From Bryoerythrophyllum caledonicum (lineage: Eukaryota; Streptophyta; Bryopsida; Pottiales; Pottiaceae): a stretch of 64,000 bases of DNA. Numbering within the stretch: position 1 is the first letter of the stretch; every line of letters starts with the position of its first letter. The DNA is taken from contig OZ020519.1 of assembly GCA_963971425.1 (NCBI GenBank), positions 7,766,028-7,830,027 of the forward strand, in the 5' to 3' direction. The notes under the pieces are model-generated. The model made no database searches, was not told where the DNA came from, and worked only from the letters and a program-made list of their open reading frames with translations. The translations under genes were made by a program, and so were the position numbers. Shown piece by piece: positions 11,966 through 24,539 of the stretch.

Positions 11966-12829
11966 CACTCTTTTTTTCTTTCCCTCCTCCCTTTGCGACT
12001 TGGCTATTTAAAACCATTATGATCGTTTTTACCCTCTTATTTCATCTTTTAATGCATGTCACCTCCTACGTGAATAGACCATCCCACTATCCGAAATGAG
12101 GCTTCCACAAGAAGACGTTGTTGAGGATTTTTTGTACTTCCAAAAATGATTCAGGGCCCTTACAACCAACCTACTAGTTCATCTTTACATCCAAGATGTC
12201 TTAGACGTCATATCTCCAGCTATTCCTACATATGAGGCTAAATTGATGTTGTTTTCTAAATTTTATATGGGACCATATCTCCAATAGTTCTATCGGTCTT
12301 TGCGCACGTGCACTAGATTGCTGACATCGGCAGCCTATAGGCGTGACGCCCATTGCTTCACCCCCGCATATTTCCACAATTTGAGTTCATTATACTGTAA
12401 CATATTTGATAGAATGGACTTTCCACAATTTACTAGCAGTAAAGTCCTTCGTTTTGGTTCCCTTTTTCTTCTCTTTTAAATATCATTTTATTAGCATGTT
12501 GTCAATTCAAAAGAGTTGTCTCAATATCTCTCCTTGTGCACCATCCCTCTTGTGGTCCACTTTGTTCTTTCTCTGTCATGTCCATTGAAGACATATTGGT
12601 TTCTAAATTTTGCTTTAGAGTTTATAATTTCTATAATGGTACTGTTAATATTGAATGACACCTTTAGTCATATGAACTCATGAATGTAATTTTCACTTGA
12701 TTTAAATTTGAAGTGCTCCTCTTTAAAAACCCTCTGACTCATTCTAATGAAAAAAAAATTCATTTTGAATCCAACTTTGCTCCCCTACTTTGCTGCAATC
12801 AACTAATTTCTTCTAGGCAACTCCTACCA
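11966..12829. other. Intergenic, no gene seen
   Basis: AT-rich spacer without a supported gene. One GCTGACATCGGCAGCC word lies at about 12320, matching the motif of the foldback region. Confidence 0.4.
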
Positions 12830-13337
12830 CGGTCATAGGGTAGTAATACCCATGTCAACTCTAAACCTTCCTCTAATTTCAATTGAAGTGGTGAACTAGT
12901 ATATCATGACAACATTTGAATCTCCAAATGTGGTCCAATTTCCACGGCTATAGGACCCTACCCTAAACCATGATTTTCAATTTTCTTTTAACTTTAAATT
13001 GAAATTTTACTACACTTTTACTTTTTGTGCAAAATCTCATCTTTTTTGCGCTCTACGCTCGCAAACCAAGGCTTTCCGCTCTCCACTCGCGGCTCTACGC
13101 TCGCAAAATAGCTTTCCCCTTAAGACGCTTACTTTTGGTCGTTGGTTATGGCAGGTACCTACTACTCGCCACCCATTAAACATGGCTGCACCGTTTGAAA
13201 ATTCATAACTATTTTAGTTATCATTGACACCCGAAGCAATTTTGGTTATCATCATTAAGGAAGCAATTTTAGTTATCATCGACCCCAATTTTATAGGCGT
13301 TGGCAATGGATTTTTGTTGGTTATGGGGAGGCTTACC
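12830..13337 (-). repeat. TTAA-flanked repeat family, copy B
   Basis: In inverse orientation this matches copy A: a tacgctcgcaaaccaaggct block, then cccaattttataggcgttgg, ending GGTTATGGGGAGGCTTACC followed by TTAC. It is longer than the 340-bp member at 52424-52761, so the family is heterogeneous or nested. No coding capacity was seen. Confidence 0.5.
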
Positions 13338-13984
13338 TTACTTGTGGACGAACTGTCAAACCATGGTTGTGGATCTCATATTTGCTCTCTTAACCCTCTA
13401 ACGGCGAGTGATCATTCTTAGGTCGATTAGCCACAACAATCTCAATAGGAAATGCTACGGGCCACGTCCATGAAAGATTTAAACTATGATAAAGAGGTGG
13501 AGGAAGATGGACATTTGTTGAGACCGGCCCCACGAAATTGGTGCAAGCATCGGGGAGGTAAAGTGATTTTTGTGAAGTGGGATTGCAATGAAATGTAACC
13601 TATGTGTGATCTAGAACACTTGTAGATTGTTGCAGGCTAAAAGAACTCATTGGCGTTAAAAGGTTAATGAAAGAAATATCGGGAATGATGAGGAGATGAT
13701 TATCTTCACCAATTGTTTAATCTTTGACAAAAATGTGGAGACATTCTTAACCCTTTGACACCCAGTTCATGAACTTTCTCCAAAACCAAGATATGTGTTG
13801 ATTTTTTCCTTTGAGCTAACTTTGATGCCTACTTTTAGTATCCAACCTTATGAAATTGAACTCAAACCATGACCTAAACTTTGGGGAAAATATGCACAAC
13901 ACCCAACCGTTGATGGAATAAATTACAGTGTTAAATTTTCTATACGTTGGTATTAAAAATTGTGGACTTTGGAGGGTATACTAC
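13338..13984. other. Intergenic target region of the LTR element
   Basis: No supported gene. The last five bases before the LTR are actac; the five after the 3' LTR are actat, close to a 5-bp target-site duplication. Confidence 0.45.
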
Positions 13985-14279
13985 TGTTAAACGGAGAATT
14001 AGGATTAGAAGGCTCGGGTAGTCATTTTCATTTTTGGACACCGGTTGAGTTTTTAGCTCTCCAATGGATGAACCTGGCCAGGCGGATGATTTTTGTCCTG
14101 AACAGTGTTTCATCCACTAGGTTGGCCGGATGAAACCTAGCTAAGCGGATGATTTCCATCCTGACCAGTTTCATCCGCCAGTTGGATGAACCTGGGCAGC
14201 TGGATGACTTCCATTCAACCTAGTGTTCATCCACCGGATGACTTCCATTAGGGTTTGGTGCACATGGAGGGGGAGCTTG

Positions 14280-14325
<46 letters not shown>

Positions 14326-14550
14326 GTAGAACTTGGAGTTAGAGCTTAGACACAATTAGGGTTAGAGGTGGAGGAGTGTGTTTTTGAGGTCACATTGAGT
14401 TGGAGAGACTTTGCCATGTACAAACTATGACCTAGCCAATAAAATCCAACGTGATTTGAGGTTTTACAAGGTGTTTTGAGCAAATCAGGGTTTCTTAGGG
14501 TTTCTAGGGTTTATGTGAAAGAGAGTTTGTAGGTCAATCTCCCTTTAACA
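13985..14550 (+). repeat. 5' LTR of the Ty3-type element (566 bp)
   Basis: Begins TGTTAAACGG and ends CCCTTTAACA, so it has TG...CA ends and a short inverted TGTTAAA. It contains ggatgaacctgg-type internal repeats and a CT/CA microsatellite at about 14281-14325. It is about 40 bp longer than the 3' LTR, mainly because of one extra internal repeat. Excluding indels I count about 15 differences in about 510 aligned bases. Confidence 0.92.
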
Positions 14551-14749
14551 TTGGCGACCATGCACAAGTTCGAATAATGTGGCTCTTGCTACAAGGAGGC
14601 AACTAGGGTTTGAAGCTTTGAGATCTAGATCTAGGGTTTTGGAAGCTTGTTTGTGAAAATTTTGATTGTGGGTTTTTGCAAAAACCCAACATTGGTATTT
14701 TTTGAGAAAATGCGAAATTAGGGTTTCTGGAGGTCTGAGAGCCGGCAGC

Positions 14750-15960
14750 CAATAGTCCAGGACTAGTCCCAGCCGCAGTCCAGACCAGGTCCAAGTAGCA
14801 ACCCAGGACCAGTCCAAGCGGCAGTCCGGCCTAGATCCAGGCAGTAGTCCAGGACCAATTCCAGCCGCAGTCCAGGCTTGGTCCAAGCAGCAACCCAGGA
14901 CCAGTCTCAGTCCTAGCCACAGTCCAGGCCAGGTCCAGACAGCAGCCCAGGACCAGTTCAAGCGGCAGTCCAGCCCAGGACCAGTCCAAGCGGCAGTCCA
15001 ACCCAGGTCCAGGACCAATCCCAGCCGCAGTCCAGGCAGCAACCCAGGACTAGTCCCAACCGCAGTCCAGGCCAGGTCTAGGCAGCAGTCTAGCCCGCCG
15101 CAGTGCCTTGGAGTAGGAGACAAAGGTAACCAGGAGCTGGAGCAGGCCGGGCAGCAGTTCCTTGGGAGCCAGCAATAGCCAGCAACCAACAACAAATCCC
15201 CAGGAAAGTTTTTCCCCTTCCCATTTCAAATTATTGATTTAAATTTTTAAATTTTTAAATTTTTTTGCTCCCGGTCACACCTTCGTAATTGGTGTAGACG
15301 TTTAGCGGAACTTTCTTGACGTTTAGCAAACTTTTCTAGACGTTTAGCGGAACTTTCTAGACGTTTAGCAAACTTTTCTAGACGTTTAGCGGAACTTTCT
15401 AGACGTTTAGCAAACTTTTCTAGACGTTTAGCGAACTTGTCTACAAGTTTAGCGGCAGTTTTAGAGGTAGTTTTAGGCTTTTAGCGGCCGTTTTCCCAAC
15501 CATTTGTAAGGCAGTTTTAGAGGCAGTTCTAGAGACATTTTTGGGCGGTAGTTTTCGAGGCTTTCAGCGGCAGCCAGCTCGGAGTTCCGACCCGACCACC
15601 ATTTTATTTCCGGTGAACTCGGAGACCCGGAGACATTCCAGCTGCAGCCAACCCGGAGTCCCAACCTGGCCATTATTTTATTTCCGGCGACCCGGAGGCT
15701 TCCAGCTACAGCCAGCCCGGAGTTCCAACTCGGACATCCGAGCACTTCCAGTGATACCCGGAGACCTAGAGGCCTTCCAACTGAAGCCAACCCGGAGTCT
15801 CAACCCGGATATCCGAGCACTTCCGGTGACACCCGGAGAGTCGAGACCCGGAAGCTTCCAGCTGCAGCCAGCCCGGAGTCCCAACCCGGCCATCCGATCA
15901 GTTCTGGCGACACCCGAAGACCAGGAGGCTTCCAGCTGAAGTCAACACCGACGTACCACC
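14750..15960 (+). repeat. Satellite-like repeats in the LTR-element leader
   Basis: Three successive low-complexity arrays are present: a ccaggaccagtcc-rich array (14750-15110); a 42-bp array built from gacgtttagcggaactt and gacgtttagcaaact half-units (15295-15440); and a gcagccagcccggagtcc-rich array (15560-15930). Long open frames across them are a by-product of repetition. An A-rich (aaaaaat)n tract follows at 16045-16090. Confidence 0.65.
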
Positions 15961-16879
15961 CGGACCAGGGGACTATTCTACTCTAGAAGGGGGATGGTGC
16001 ACCCGGACCAGGTATGTTTCCGGAAACACATCCTTCAAGTTAAAAATAAAAAAATAAAAAAATAAAAAAAATAAAAAAATAAAAAAATGGGAAATTTGGA
16101 TGTTAAAGGTAAAAAGTTGCAAAGGAAAATTCCAGCTACAGTATGCGGACACTACTTACTAGGCAGCACCTAGACTAGAGGAATGCACTGCTAACCGGAA
16201 AGGAGGAAAGACAGTGGATGGCTGGCGGGATTGCATGACCAGGGCAATTTATCGGGACCCAGAAAGGGAGGACCACAGGACGGACGGAGGACAAAGGAGA
16301 TCCCCGATCACTACCTGGCCACCCAAGGAAGACCGGATACTGAAGTAGCTGGCAAGACAACTCGACCAGACCAACACGGGAAGTCAGTCACCGGAAGCGG
16401 AAGACAATTCACTCAGCATGGATGGTGACCAGGGAGGAGAAGGTCTAGGAGATATAGGGAGTCAATTCCAGCAACCGCGTACAACCCGGCTAGTATTGCG
16501 GCCGGACAAATTGGAGGTTAACACGGTCATGGGTGGACCACATATGAGCTCGGAGGCTAGCGTACAGCAAGCCTCACATTCACCACATGAGAGAGACATG
16601 GAATTGGAGGGACCGGAATTACACCAGATCCAACCCTGAAGACCGGACTATCCAGGAGGACAACCCGGCGGTCAACAACCCTCTGGAGGGGGGGAATGGC
16701 AGCAAATTGGCGAAGATAGAAGACAACTGGAGATACAACGAAGGGACTTTCACATGGAGAAACCCCCTGCCGTTTACCATTGGCATAAGGACCCCAATGC
16801 AGTTAGCATGAGGGTACATTTTTGATGGAGTGCCTAGTCTACCTCCAACACCGAAGGAAACTGCACACCAGCCGACTTG

Positions 16880-18430
16880 CTGGATAGCCTGGAACGGATG
16901 AGAAGGCGGCTAGAACAAGACCAACCAAGGAGGTATGGACCACTCATGGGGCTCCCAGCCCCTCGACACCGGGCTGCCGACCCAATTCACTTATCATCGA
17001 CAACACCTCCATTCCCAAAAGAGTTTTTTCCGGAACCGACCGAAGACACCCCGGAGGACTGCCGGCGATATGAGGCCTGGAGAGCCCAATCACAAGCCGA
17101 ACAGGAGGCACGACACCGGAGGGTCAGAGAGGACTTATACCGTGCCCAGATGAGAGAGCTTCTGGACCCAGTCGGACGTAGCGGTGGCGAGCCACTGGCG
17201 TTGAGGCCACTGCCTAACCTAGGCGATGTTATGGGCTCCTTAAAGGATCAAGAGCAAGCGATTCGCCGGCAGGAAGCGGAGAGGCACCCTGTTACCCGGG
17301 ACGACGGTCGAGGTGGTCGGAGTCATTGGCTGCCCGGTGATCCACCAGGACCACCAGCCTTGGCAGCAGACCCAAGGAGGCCACCGGAACCAGCAGCCCG
17401 GAGTTTCCCGACCACAAGGGCATTGGATCAATGAAAACCTTCACCTTATGTCCAGTACAAGGAAGGAGGTAACCCGGATGCGCACATCCGGCAATTTGAG
17501 CGCACATTGTGATATAATGGTGAGCGCGAGGAGCAAGTCATTATTAATTTGTTTGGCACTACCTTGATCGATAAGGTGGGAGCTTGGTATGAAACATTTC
17601 AGGAGAACCACCTGGATTGTACTTGGGAGGAGGCCAAAGCGGCATTCCGGCGCTGATATCGGGAGCAGACCACAGATGAGGCGGTCTACCGGGAGCTGAA
17701 ATCATTCAAGCAGCAGGACCGGGAGAAGATCCAGGACTACTACGACCGGTTTATGACTCTAATTAAGTGTTTACAGTTAGACCCCGGCGAGGGTTTCCGG
17801 GCTGGACTACTGGACTACATCAAGGTGCCCACAAGTGTTGTAGCGGTCAAGAATTTAACAGAGCTGGTTGATGCAGCTCTCAGATGTGAAGAAAACTCTA
17901 CAGATTCCACCGGAAAGGCAACCCGGGTAGAAGTCCGGAGAAGTGATGGAGGCGGCAAGGGGTCTGGCCCGGCCAGCAAGGCACCAGCCCAGGAGGCATC
18001 CCGGAAGTATTGCAATGGTTGCAAGCGGTCGAGCCACACGGACACTAAATGTTGGTTCAACCCGGCAAGCTCCCAAGGTACAGCGGAAAAGACCATTGAT
18101 AGTAACACTATGGGGGTGAACGAGGTCGTCATCAAGCCGGCCGTTGGGAACCCCCAGCCCCAATCAAGTCAGGGAAGTTACTCGAGGCCTCAATATGTAT
18201 GACCCGGAGGGAACTCCAACATGAGAAGTAACGAGCCAGAGATATGTTTTTTATGCAAGCAACCCGGTCATCGGCACTACAACTGTCCGCATAGGCATGA
18301 ATGGGAGGCGTTTCTAGCCTCTTCAGCCAAGGCACAAGGAAAATCCGAACACCATGTCAGTAGCGTCACCATCCGACTGCTGGAAGAAGAGGCGGCGGTG
18401 GAAATAGCTAGCCTCACTCGGGCACAGTGA
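16880..18430 (+). other. gag region of the LTR element (fossil)
   Basis: Part of the broken Ty3-type element. It encodes a Gag-like capsid region rich in charged residues, followed by cysteine-histidine nucleocapsid motifs, one of them CFLCKQPGHRHYNC (CX2CX4HX4C). It identifies the frame and direction of the element. Confidence 0.7.
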
Positions 18431-18535
18431 CTGAAGCCCGGCCTGGCCCCACCTGATCAGGAAGACAAGGTACCTGAAGCTCGAATCACCTGGAACCCAG
18501 ACTAGTGGGCTGCCGAAGAGCGTCTCCGGGATGAC

Positions 18536-21500
18536 ATGATCAAGACAATCCAAGATATCCAGCAAGAGGAGGCTGAAGACCGGGCTGGTTCATCGGTAGG
18601 CCTTCCGGCGATCCGAGAAGAAGAAGGTGAAGCACCACTGACAGCAGACTGGGCAGAATTCCCGGACGTAGATGTACTCCAGTCTCCTCGACCGGCATCA
18701 TTGCCAGTCCTAAACACCAACCCGAACGAAGTTCTTCAAACTGTGAGCCGGAAGATACTCGAGAGCCCGGTCACAGTGACGGTCGGGCAGCTCCTGCACA
18801 TGGCACCCAACCTCACTGATTACATGAAGGCCCACCTTTTCCCGGTCACGAACTCTCCGGCGGCTACAACACCAGGTACAACCGGCCCGACCCCGGACTT
18901 ATCTAGTCCAACCCCGGAGACCAACCTGGTGTTGACATCTTCAATGGATGTTGACCGGAACTTGCCGGTGATGACAGTCAGGGTGGGCAATGGCACTCTG
19001 ACCAGTGTTCTCATCGACGGCGGGTCAGGAGTCAACCTGATCACCGAGGAGGAACGGAAGAGGCTGGGTCTTGGAGCAATTCAGCCGGCCCCATATCGGC
19101 TGATGATGGCTGATCAAACCACAGTGGAACCAGTCGGGCTGATCAAGAATGTAAAAATTACATTCATGATATTCCTTACTTGATTACCCTGACGGTCATC
19201 AACAACAAAGAAGTGAATGAAGCATATAGCATGCTTCTCGGGCGACCTTGGTTGATTGATGCGAAGGCTACCCATGACTGGGGTAACAACCTGATGACCA
19301 TTCGGGGTGCCAGGACAGTCAAGACCATCCGGGTGAACGAGAAGACCGGGCCTCGGCCGAAGCTTCCAACAGTATTGGTGTGTTACAACTTTGCACAAGG
19401 GCTGACGGAGGAAGAAGAAGCCCGGTGGCTGGCAACTAAACTAGAGGTTCTGGCGGTTGGCACGGTGACTTTACCGCACTTCAGCCCGGCACTGGAACAT
19501 GACCCATCGTCCGATGAGCAAGGCAGCCCGGCAGTGACTAGCCTATTTTTACAAGGCCGGTATGACTCCGAGGACCAGCAGGACACTCCAGCTTTAGCCC
19601 AACCTGGAGAGTACCCGGCCCATTTTTATACTTATACTGAGGGCGATATCCGGGTCGATGAGACACCTGCCCAGGTTAAGGTGCAGTCCATGAAGGTTGC
19701 CGGCTGGAGTCTACCCGAGGCTGAGTAGCTCCGGAAGATCAATGTGGGGACACCGGAAGAGCCCAAGTATCTCCAAGTCAATGCCGACTTGACTCCGGAA
19801 CTTATGGCCCGGGCTGAAGCTTTATTCCATGCATACAAGGACGTGTTTGCATGGACATACAAGAACCTCAAAGGTATTCCACCCTCTCTAGCTGAACACC
19901 GGATTGAGTTGGAAAAAGACATCCCGCCGGCTCATCAGGCCCAATACCAGATGAACCCGAATTACGCAAGTATTGTCAAGAATGATTTTGACAAACTTTT
20001 ACAAGCCGGGTTTATCAGCCCGGTGGAGGATGCAACCTGGTTGTCCCCCATAGTTGAGGTCCCAAAGAAGAACGGGAAGCTACGGATTTGCATTGACTTC
20101 CGGAAGTTAAATGCTGCCACGAAGAAAGACCCGTACCCGCTACCATTCACTGAAGAGGTTCTGGACACCGTGGCCAGGCATGACATGTATTCTTTTTTGG
20201 ACGGGTATTCGGGGTACCATCAGATCAAGATAGCACCGGAAGACCGGTACAAAACAACCTTCGTGACGGACTGGGGTGCCTTTGTGTGGATTGTCATGCC
20301 GTTCGGGTTGAAGAATGCACCCCCGACCTACCAGCGAGCGGTGATCAAGGCTTTCCGGGACTACATTGATGTATTTATGAAGTTATTCTTGGATGACTTT
20401 ACCGTGTATAGTGACATAGTCACTCATCTTGAGAAGCTTCAAAAATGTTTTGAGAAATGCCGGGAGTACGGCATCAGTCTGAACCCAGAGAAGTGTGTCT
20501 TCATGGTCTTCTCTGGAATTATCCTGGGGCACATAGTGTCTAAGGCTGGGAAGTTTCCGGATCCGAAGAAGTTGGAGGCAGTCCAGCAGATGCCTAGGCC
20601 TGCCAAACCGGCGGACATCCAGGTTTTCAATGGGTTTGCCCAGTTCAACAGGATTTACATTAAATCCTATGCGCACATCATGGAGCCGATCACCCCGCTC
20701 ATGCGGAAGACTGAAGATCTTGTTTGGACTGACCAGTGCGAGGCCGCCTGGCTGGACATAAAACAATGTTACCAGAATGCCCCAATCCTGATCACTCCCC
20801 ATTGGGACCTGAAGTTCCATATCCATACGGATGCCTTCAATATTGCAGTGGGGGCCATGTTAGCCTAGAACCCGACCGGCAAGGGTGACCAGCCTATCTT
20901 CTACGCCTCTAGATTGTTGAATTCAGCTGAGAAGAATTATACGACAACGGAGCGTGAGGCTCTAGCCATGGTGTATGCCTTAAATAAGTACCGGCATTAT
21001 TTGTTGGGTAATAAAGTTGTGTTTTATGTTGATCACATGGCTTTGATTTATTTGGTTAACAAGCCTCAAGTGCCCGGGAGGATTGCTCGGTGGTTACTCT
21101 TGTTTCAGGAATACGACTTCACGGTGGTCTACAAGCTCAAGAAGTCTCACGGAGTCGCCGATGCTCTATCCCGACTATCCAATGGAGAGCCGGCCACCGG
21201 CATTGAAGACAAGACCGGCGACGCCGGGTTGTTTTATGTCTAGCCAGAGTGGCTGACGGATGTGGTGTCGTATCTTTGGACTGGCACTCTACGCTCGGAG
21301 TTGACCAAGGAGGAGCAACACAAGCTAATTCTGAAGTCGTTGCCATTCACTCTAATCGCCGGGATTCTTCACAAACGTGGCCAGGACTTAGTCCTCCGGC
21401 GAGTATTGGACCCGGGACAAGCTGACTTGATCATGAAGGAGTTACACAATGGCATCGGCGGTGGGCATTTTTCCTAGGAGATCGCCGCCCAGAAGATCCT

Positions 21501-22678
21501 CGACGCCGGCTACTGGTGGCCGAATATACACCGGGATGTTTCTGACTACTGTCGGGCATGCGATAAGTGCCAGCGGGATGGCGAATACTAGGCTGGCTTA
21601 ATTGGTGACCAGTATGCCCGCAGAGCCGTTTATGAAATGGGGGTTGGATTTCATTGGCCCCATCAAGCCCATGGCATCCCGGTCAGGCTGTCGGTATATC
21701 CTGGTCGCCACTGACTACGCCACTAAGTGGGTAGAAGCGCGGGCATTAAAGATCATTTTCGCAGCGGTTACTGCCCGTTTCCTCTATGAGCAGATTCTGA
21801 CTGGCTACGGGTGTCCATTGACACTAGTCAGTGACCAGGGGACTCATTTCATTAATGAGGCAATTGCATATCTTGTGGAGCATTTTTTGCTCCAACACCG
21901 GACATCCACCACATATTATCCCTAGGGCAATGGCCAGGCTGAGAGCACGAACAAGGTGATTGGCCGGCTTTTGATCAAACTTGTGAATGACCAGCGAACA
22001 GACTGGGATGAGCACCTCCCGACGGTATTGTTTTCATACCGCACGGCGTATAAGGTTTCTACCGGGCACACTCCGTTTTAGTTGGTGTACGGGCTGCACC
22101 CCCTTATGCCAACGGAGTACATCGTGCCCATAAAAACAGCGACCGGCGAGACGGACTACAACCCGACTAGGGTCTTGACAGCCCGGGTAGCAGACTTGGA
22201 GCAGATGGACAGTTACCGGTCATCAGCCCAGGACCAAGTCGGATTGAAGCAATGGGACCGAGCGTTGTGGAGTCAGCAACACTACAGGCAAAAGGATTTC
22301 CAGCTGGGAGATCACGTGCTTTGGTATCCTAAGGGCCATAAGGACCACGCCGGAAAATTTAAGAGCCGGTGGTTTGGGCCTTATCGGATACAATACCGGT
22401 TACCCAACAACACGGCACTCTTGGTCACAGTGGATCACTTTGAGCCCAATCCCATCCTTGTCAACATCAACAAGTTGAAGCCCTACCGGTTCTATGAGAA
22501 GGACCAACTGGTCACCGTCAGCCCGGATGAGTCAACCCAGGGTCGGGTTGAGCAGGAGAAGGGGATAGTGAAGCGGCAAGTCTGGATTGGACGAAGGAGA
22601 CCGGGAGCGCCGGAAAGCAAGACCTCCAGGAAGGCCGAGCTTTGGAACCCGAACACCGCACGGCCACCGGCGAGGTGA
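18536..22678 (+). other. pol region: protease, RT, RNase H, integrase (fossil)
   Basis: Part of the broken Ty3-type element. Recognisable pieces are an aspartic protease motif (LIDGGSGVN, about 19010), a reverse transcriptase with FLDDFTVYS (about 20390), an RNase H (about 20880-21240), an integrase zinc-binding region with HNGIGGGHF (about 21460), an integrase core beginning with a WGLDFIGPI stretch (about 21640) and an integrase C-terminal region to about 22680. The order RT-RNaseH-integrase gives the superfamily. Confidence 0.85.
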
Positions 22679-23499
22679 GTAACAACTTAAGAGAGGAACG
22701 AGAAGTTGAGGAATCAAACTGGGGTTTTTCTTTGGGTTGCAGCATTATGGAGGTGGTTTGGAAACCGAAACCGGAGACCAGCCGGAGTGGGTTGAAGGCC
22801 CACGCCACAGACCCTGGGGAGAAAACCGAACCCAGGACCGAACCCCCGTGAGGAGCATGACCAGGGAGCAGGTCAAGAGCAAGAACCTAACCAAGAGTGT
22901 TAAAGGCAGCTGCGGCCAACGACCAGCCTTGCACCCGAAACTGAACACGAATAGGAGCCCCAGGGTCACCCGGGCACAACCCGGCAGGATCCCGGAGAGC
23001 CGGGAGTGGTCCTGGAGACCTTAGATGGCCGAAAGCAAAAAGGAAAAAGAGAGGGAAAGGTTAATGGGAAAAATAGAAGGTAGAGTGGATAGGAGGCTGG
23101 CGGGAAAAGAGCAGCTGGGTAGCGAGCAAAAGGAAAAGGAAAAAGAAATAGTAGTAGAAGAAAATAAAGAAAAAAGAAAAAAAGTAGCAAAAGGAAAAGG
23201 TGCTGAAAAAGTAGTTAAAAAAACAAAAGCTGTAGAAAAAGAAAAAGTAAAAGAAAAGGCTGCAGAAAAAAATTAAAAAATAAAGTAGCTGAAAAAGAAA
23301 AAGTTGTAGAAAAAACAGCAGAAAAAAAAAGCTGCAGGAAAGGAAAAGAAGCTGGAATTGCGAAAGAAAGGAACAAGGGATGAGAAATTTGGGTTTTCGT
23401 CCACTGTAGATGGATGTCATCCTGCTGGGATGAAACCCCAAGTCTCACCCCAAGGAGAGCGTCCACTCTCTTTGAGTGGTGTTTTTGAGGAAGGAGGAG

Positions 23500-24090
23500 G
23501 TTGGCTATGGCGGAGGAGAATTGGAGCTAGTAGGAGTGAGTAGTGATGGAAGTCATGGCTATGGCCAGGGTTTCCACGGCTATGACGGAGGAGAATTGGA
23601 GTTAGGGAGAGTGAGTCGTGATGGAGGTCATGGCCATGGCCAGGGTTTCCACGGCTATGGCGGAGGAGAATTGGAGCTAGGAGGAGTGAGTCGTGAGGGA
23701 GGTCACGGCTATGGCTAGGGTTTCCACGGCTATGGTGGAGGAGAATTGGAGCTAGGAGGAGTGAGTCGTGAGGGAGGTCACGGCTATGGCCTGGGTTTTC
23801 ACGGCTATAGCCAGGGTTTCCACGGCTATGGCGGAGGAGAATTGGAGCTAGGAGGAGTGAGTCGTGAGGGAGGTCACGGCTATGGCTAGGGTTTCCACGG
23901 CTATGGCGGAGGAGAATTGGAGCTAGGAGGAGTGAGTCGTGAGGGAGGTCACGGCTATGGCCTGGGTTTTCACGGCTATAGCCAGGGTTTCCACGGCTAT
24001 GGCGGAGGAGAATTGGAGCTAGGAGGAGTGAGTCGTGAGGGAGGTCATTGCTATGGCCAGGGTTTCCACGGCTATGACGGAGGAGGCTGG
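23500..24090 (+). repeat. Gly-rich tandem repeat array inside the LTR element
   Basis: About seven units of mostly 75-78 bp (some about 108 bp) contain gagaattggagctaggagg and cacggctatgg. On the + strand the repeated peptide is glycine- and tyrosine-rich (GHGYGQGFHGYGGGELEL). The minus strand is also open for about 240 codons. The array lies between integrase and the accessory region. Whether it is translated is unknown. Confidence 0.6.
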
Positions 24091-24539
24091 AAGGTGAGCT
24101 CGAAGAAGGTAGCAGCGGAGGCCGAGCAGGAGAGGGTGCTGCAACTCCCATTGAGGAGCGGTAAGAAAAGTATCCACTATCCCAAGCCTCGGGAGCGCCA
24201 CCAGAGTAGCAGCCTCAGTCCCAACTCGACCCGCTACAACGAGCATCCCCGAAGGGAGGATTCTTCAACCTCAAGTGAGCTTTTAGGTTTTTCCAAAATC
24301 TTGTTGAGTCTTAACGGTAATTCTAGTGGATACACGGGTCTAGCAAAGTGGGGACGGAATTTTTAATTCCAAAACAAATTAGGGTTTCTGATGTTAGTCG
24401 GGATGAACAATCGGTCAAGGAATTCCAGGATCCTAGGTTGTGTGAGTTGTGGGAAACGAGTTAATCCTACCAAGGTATTCGGGACCAGTTAGAGCAAGAG
24501 CACGTAACTTGCCTTCAGGAGGGGGATCAATTTGATCAC

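Noticed and set aside
14545-15939. Trp/Leu-rich or Pro/Ser-rich proteins in the LTR-element leader
   Set aside because: These frames run over satellite-like repeats and have no family resemblance.
23417-24151. Minus-strand 244-codon frame as a real gene
   Set aside because: It spans a tandem array whose units are multiples of three, which keeps any frame open; no domain.
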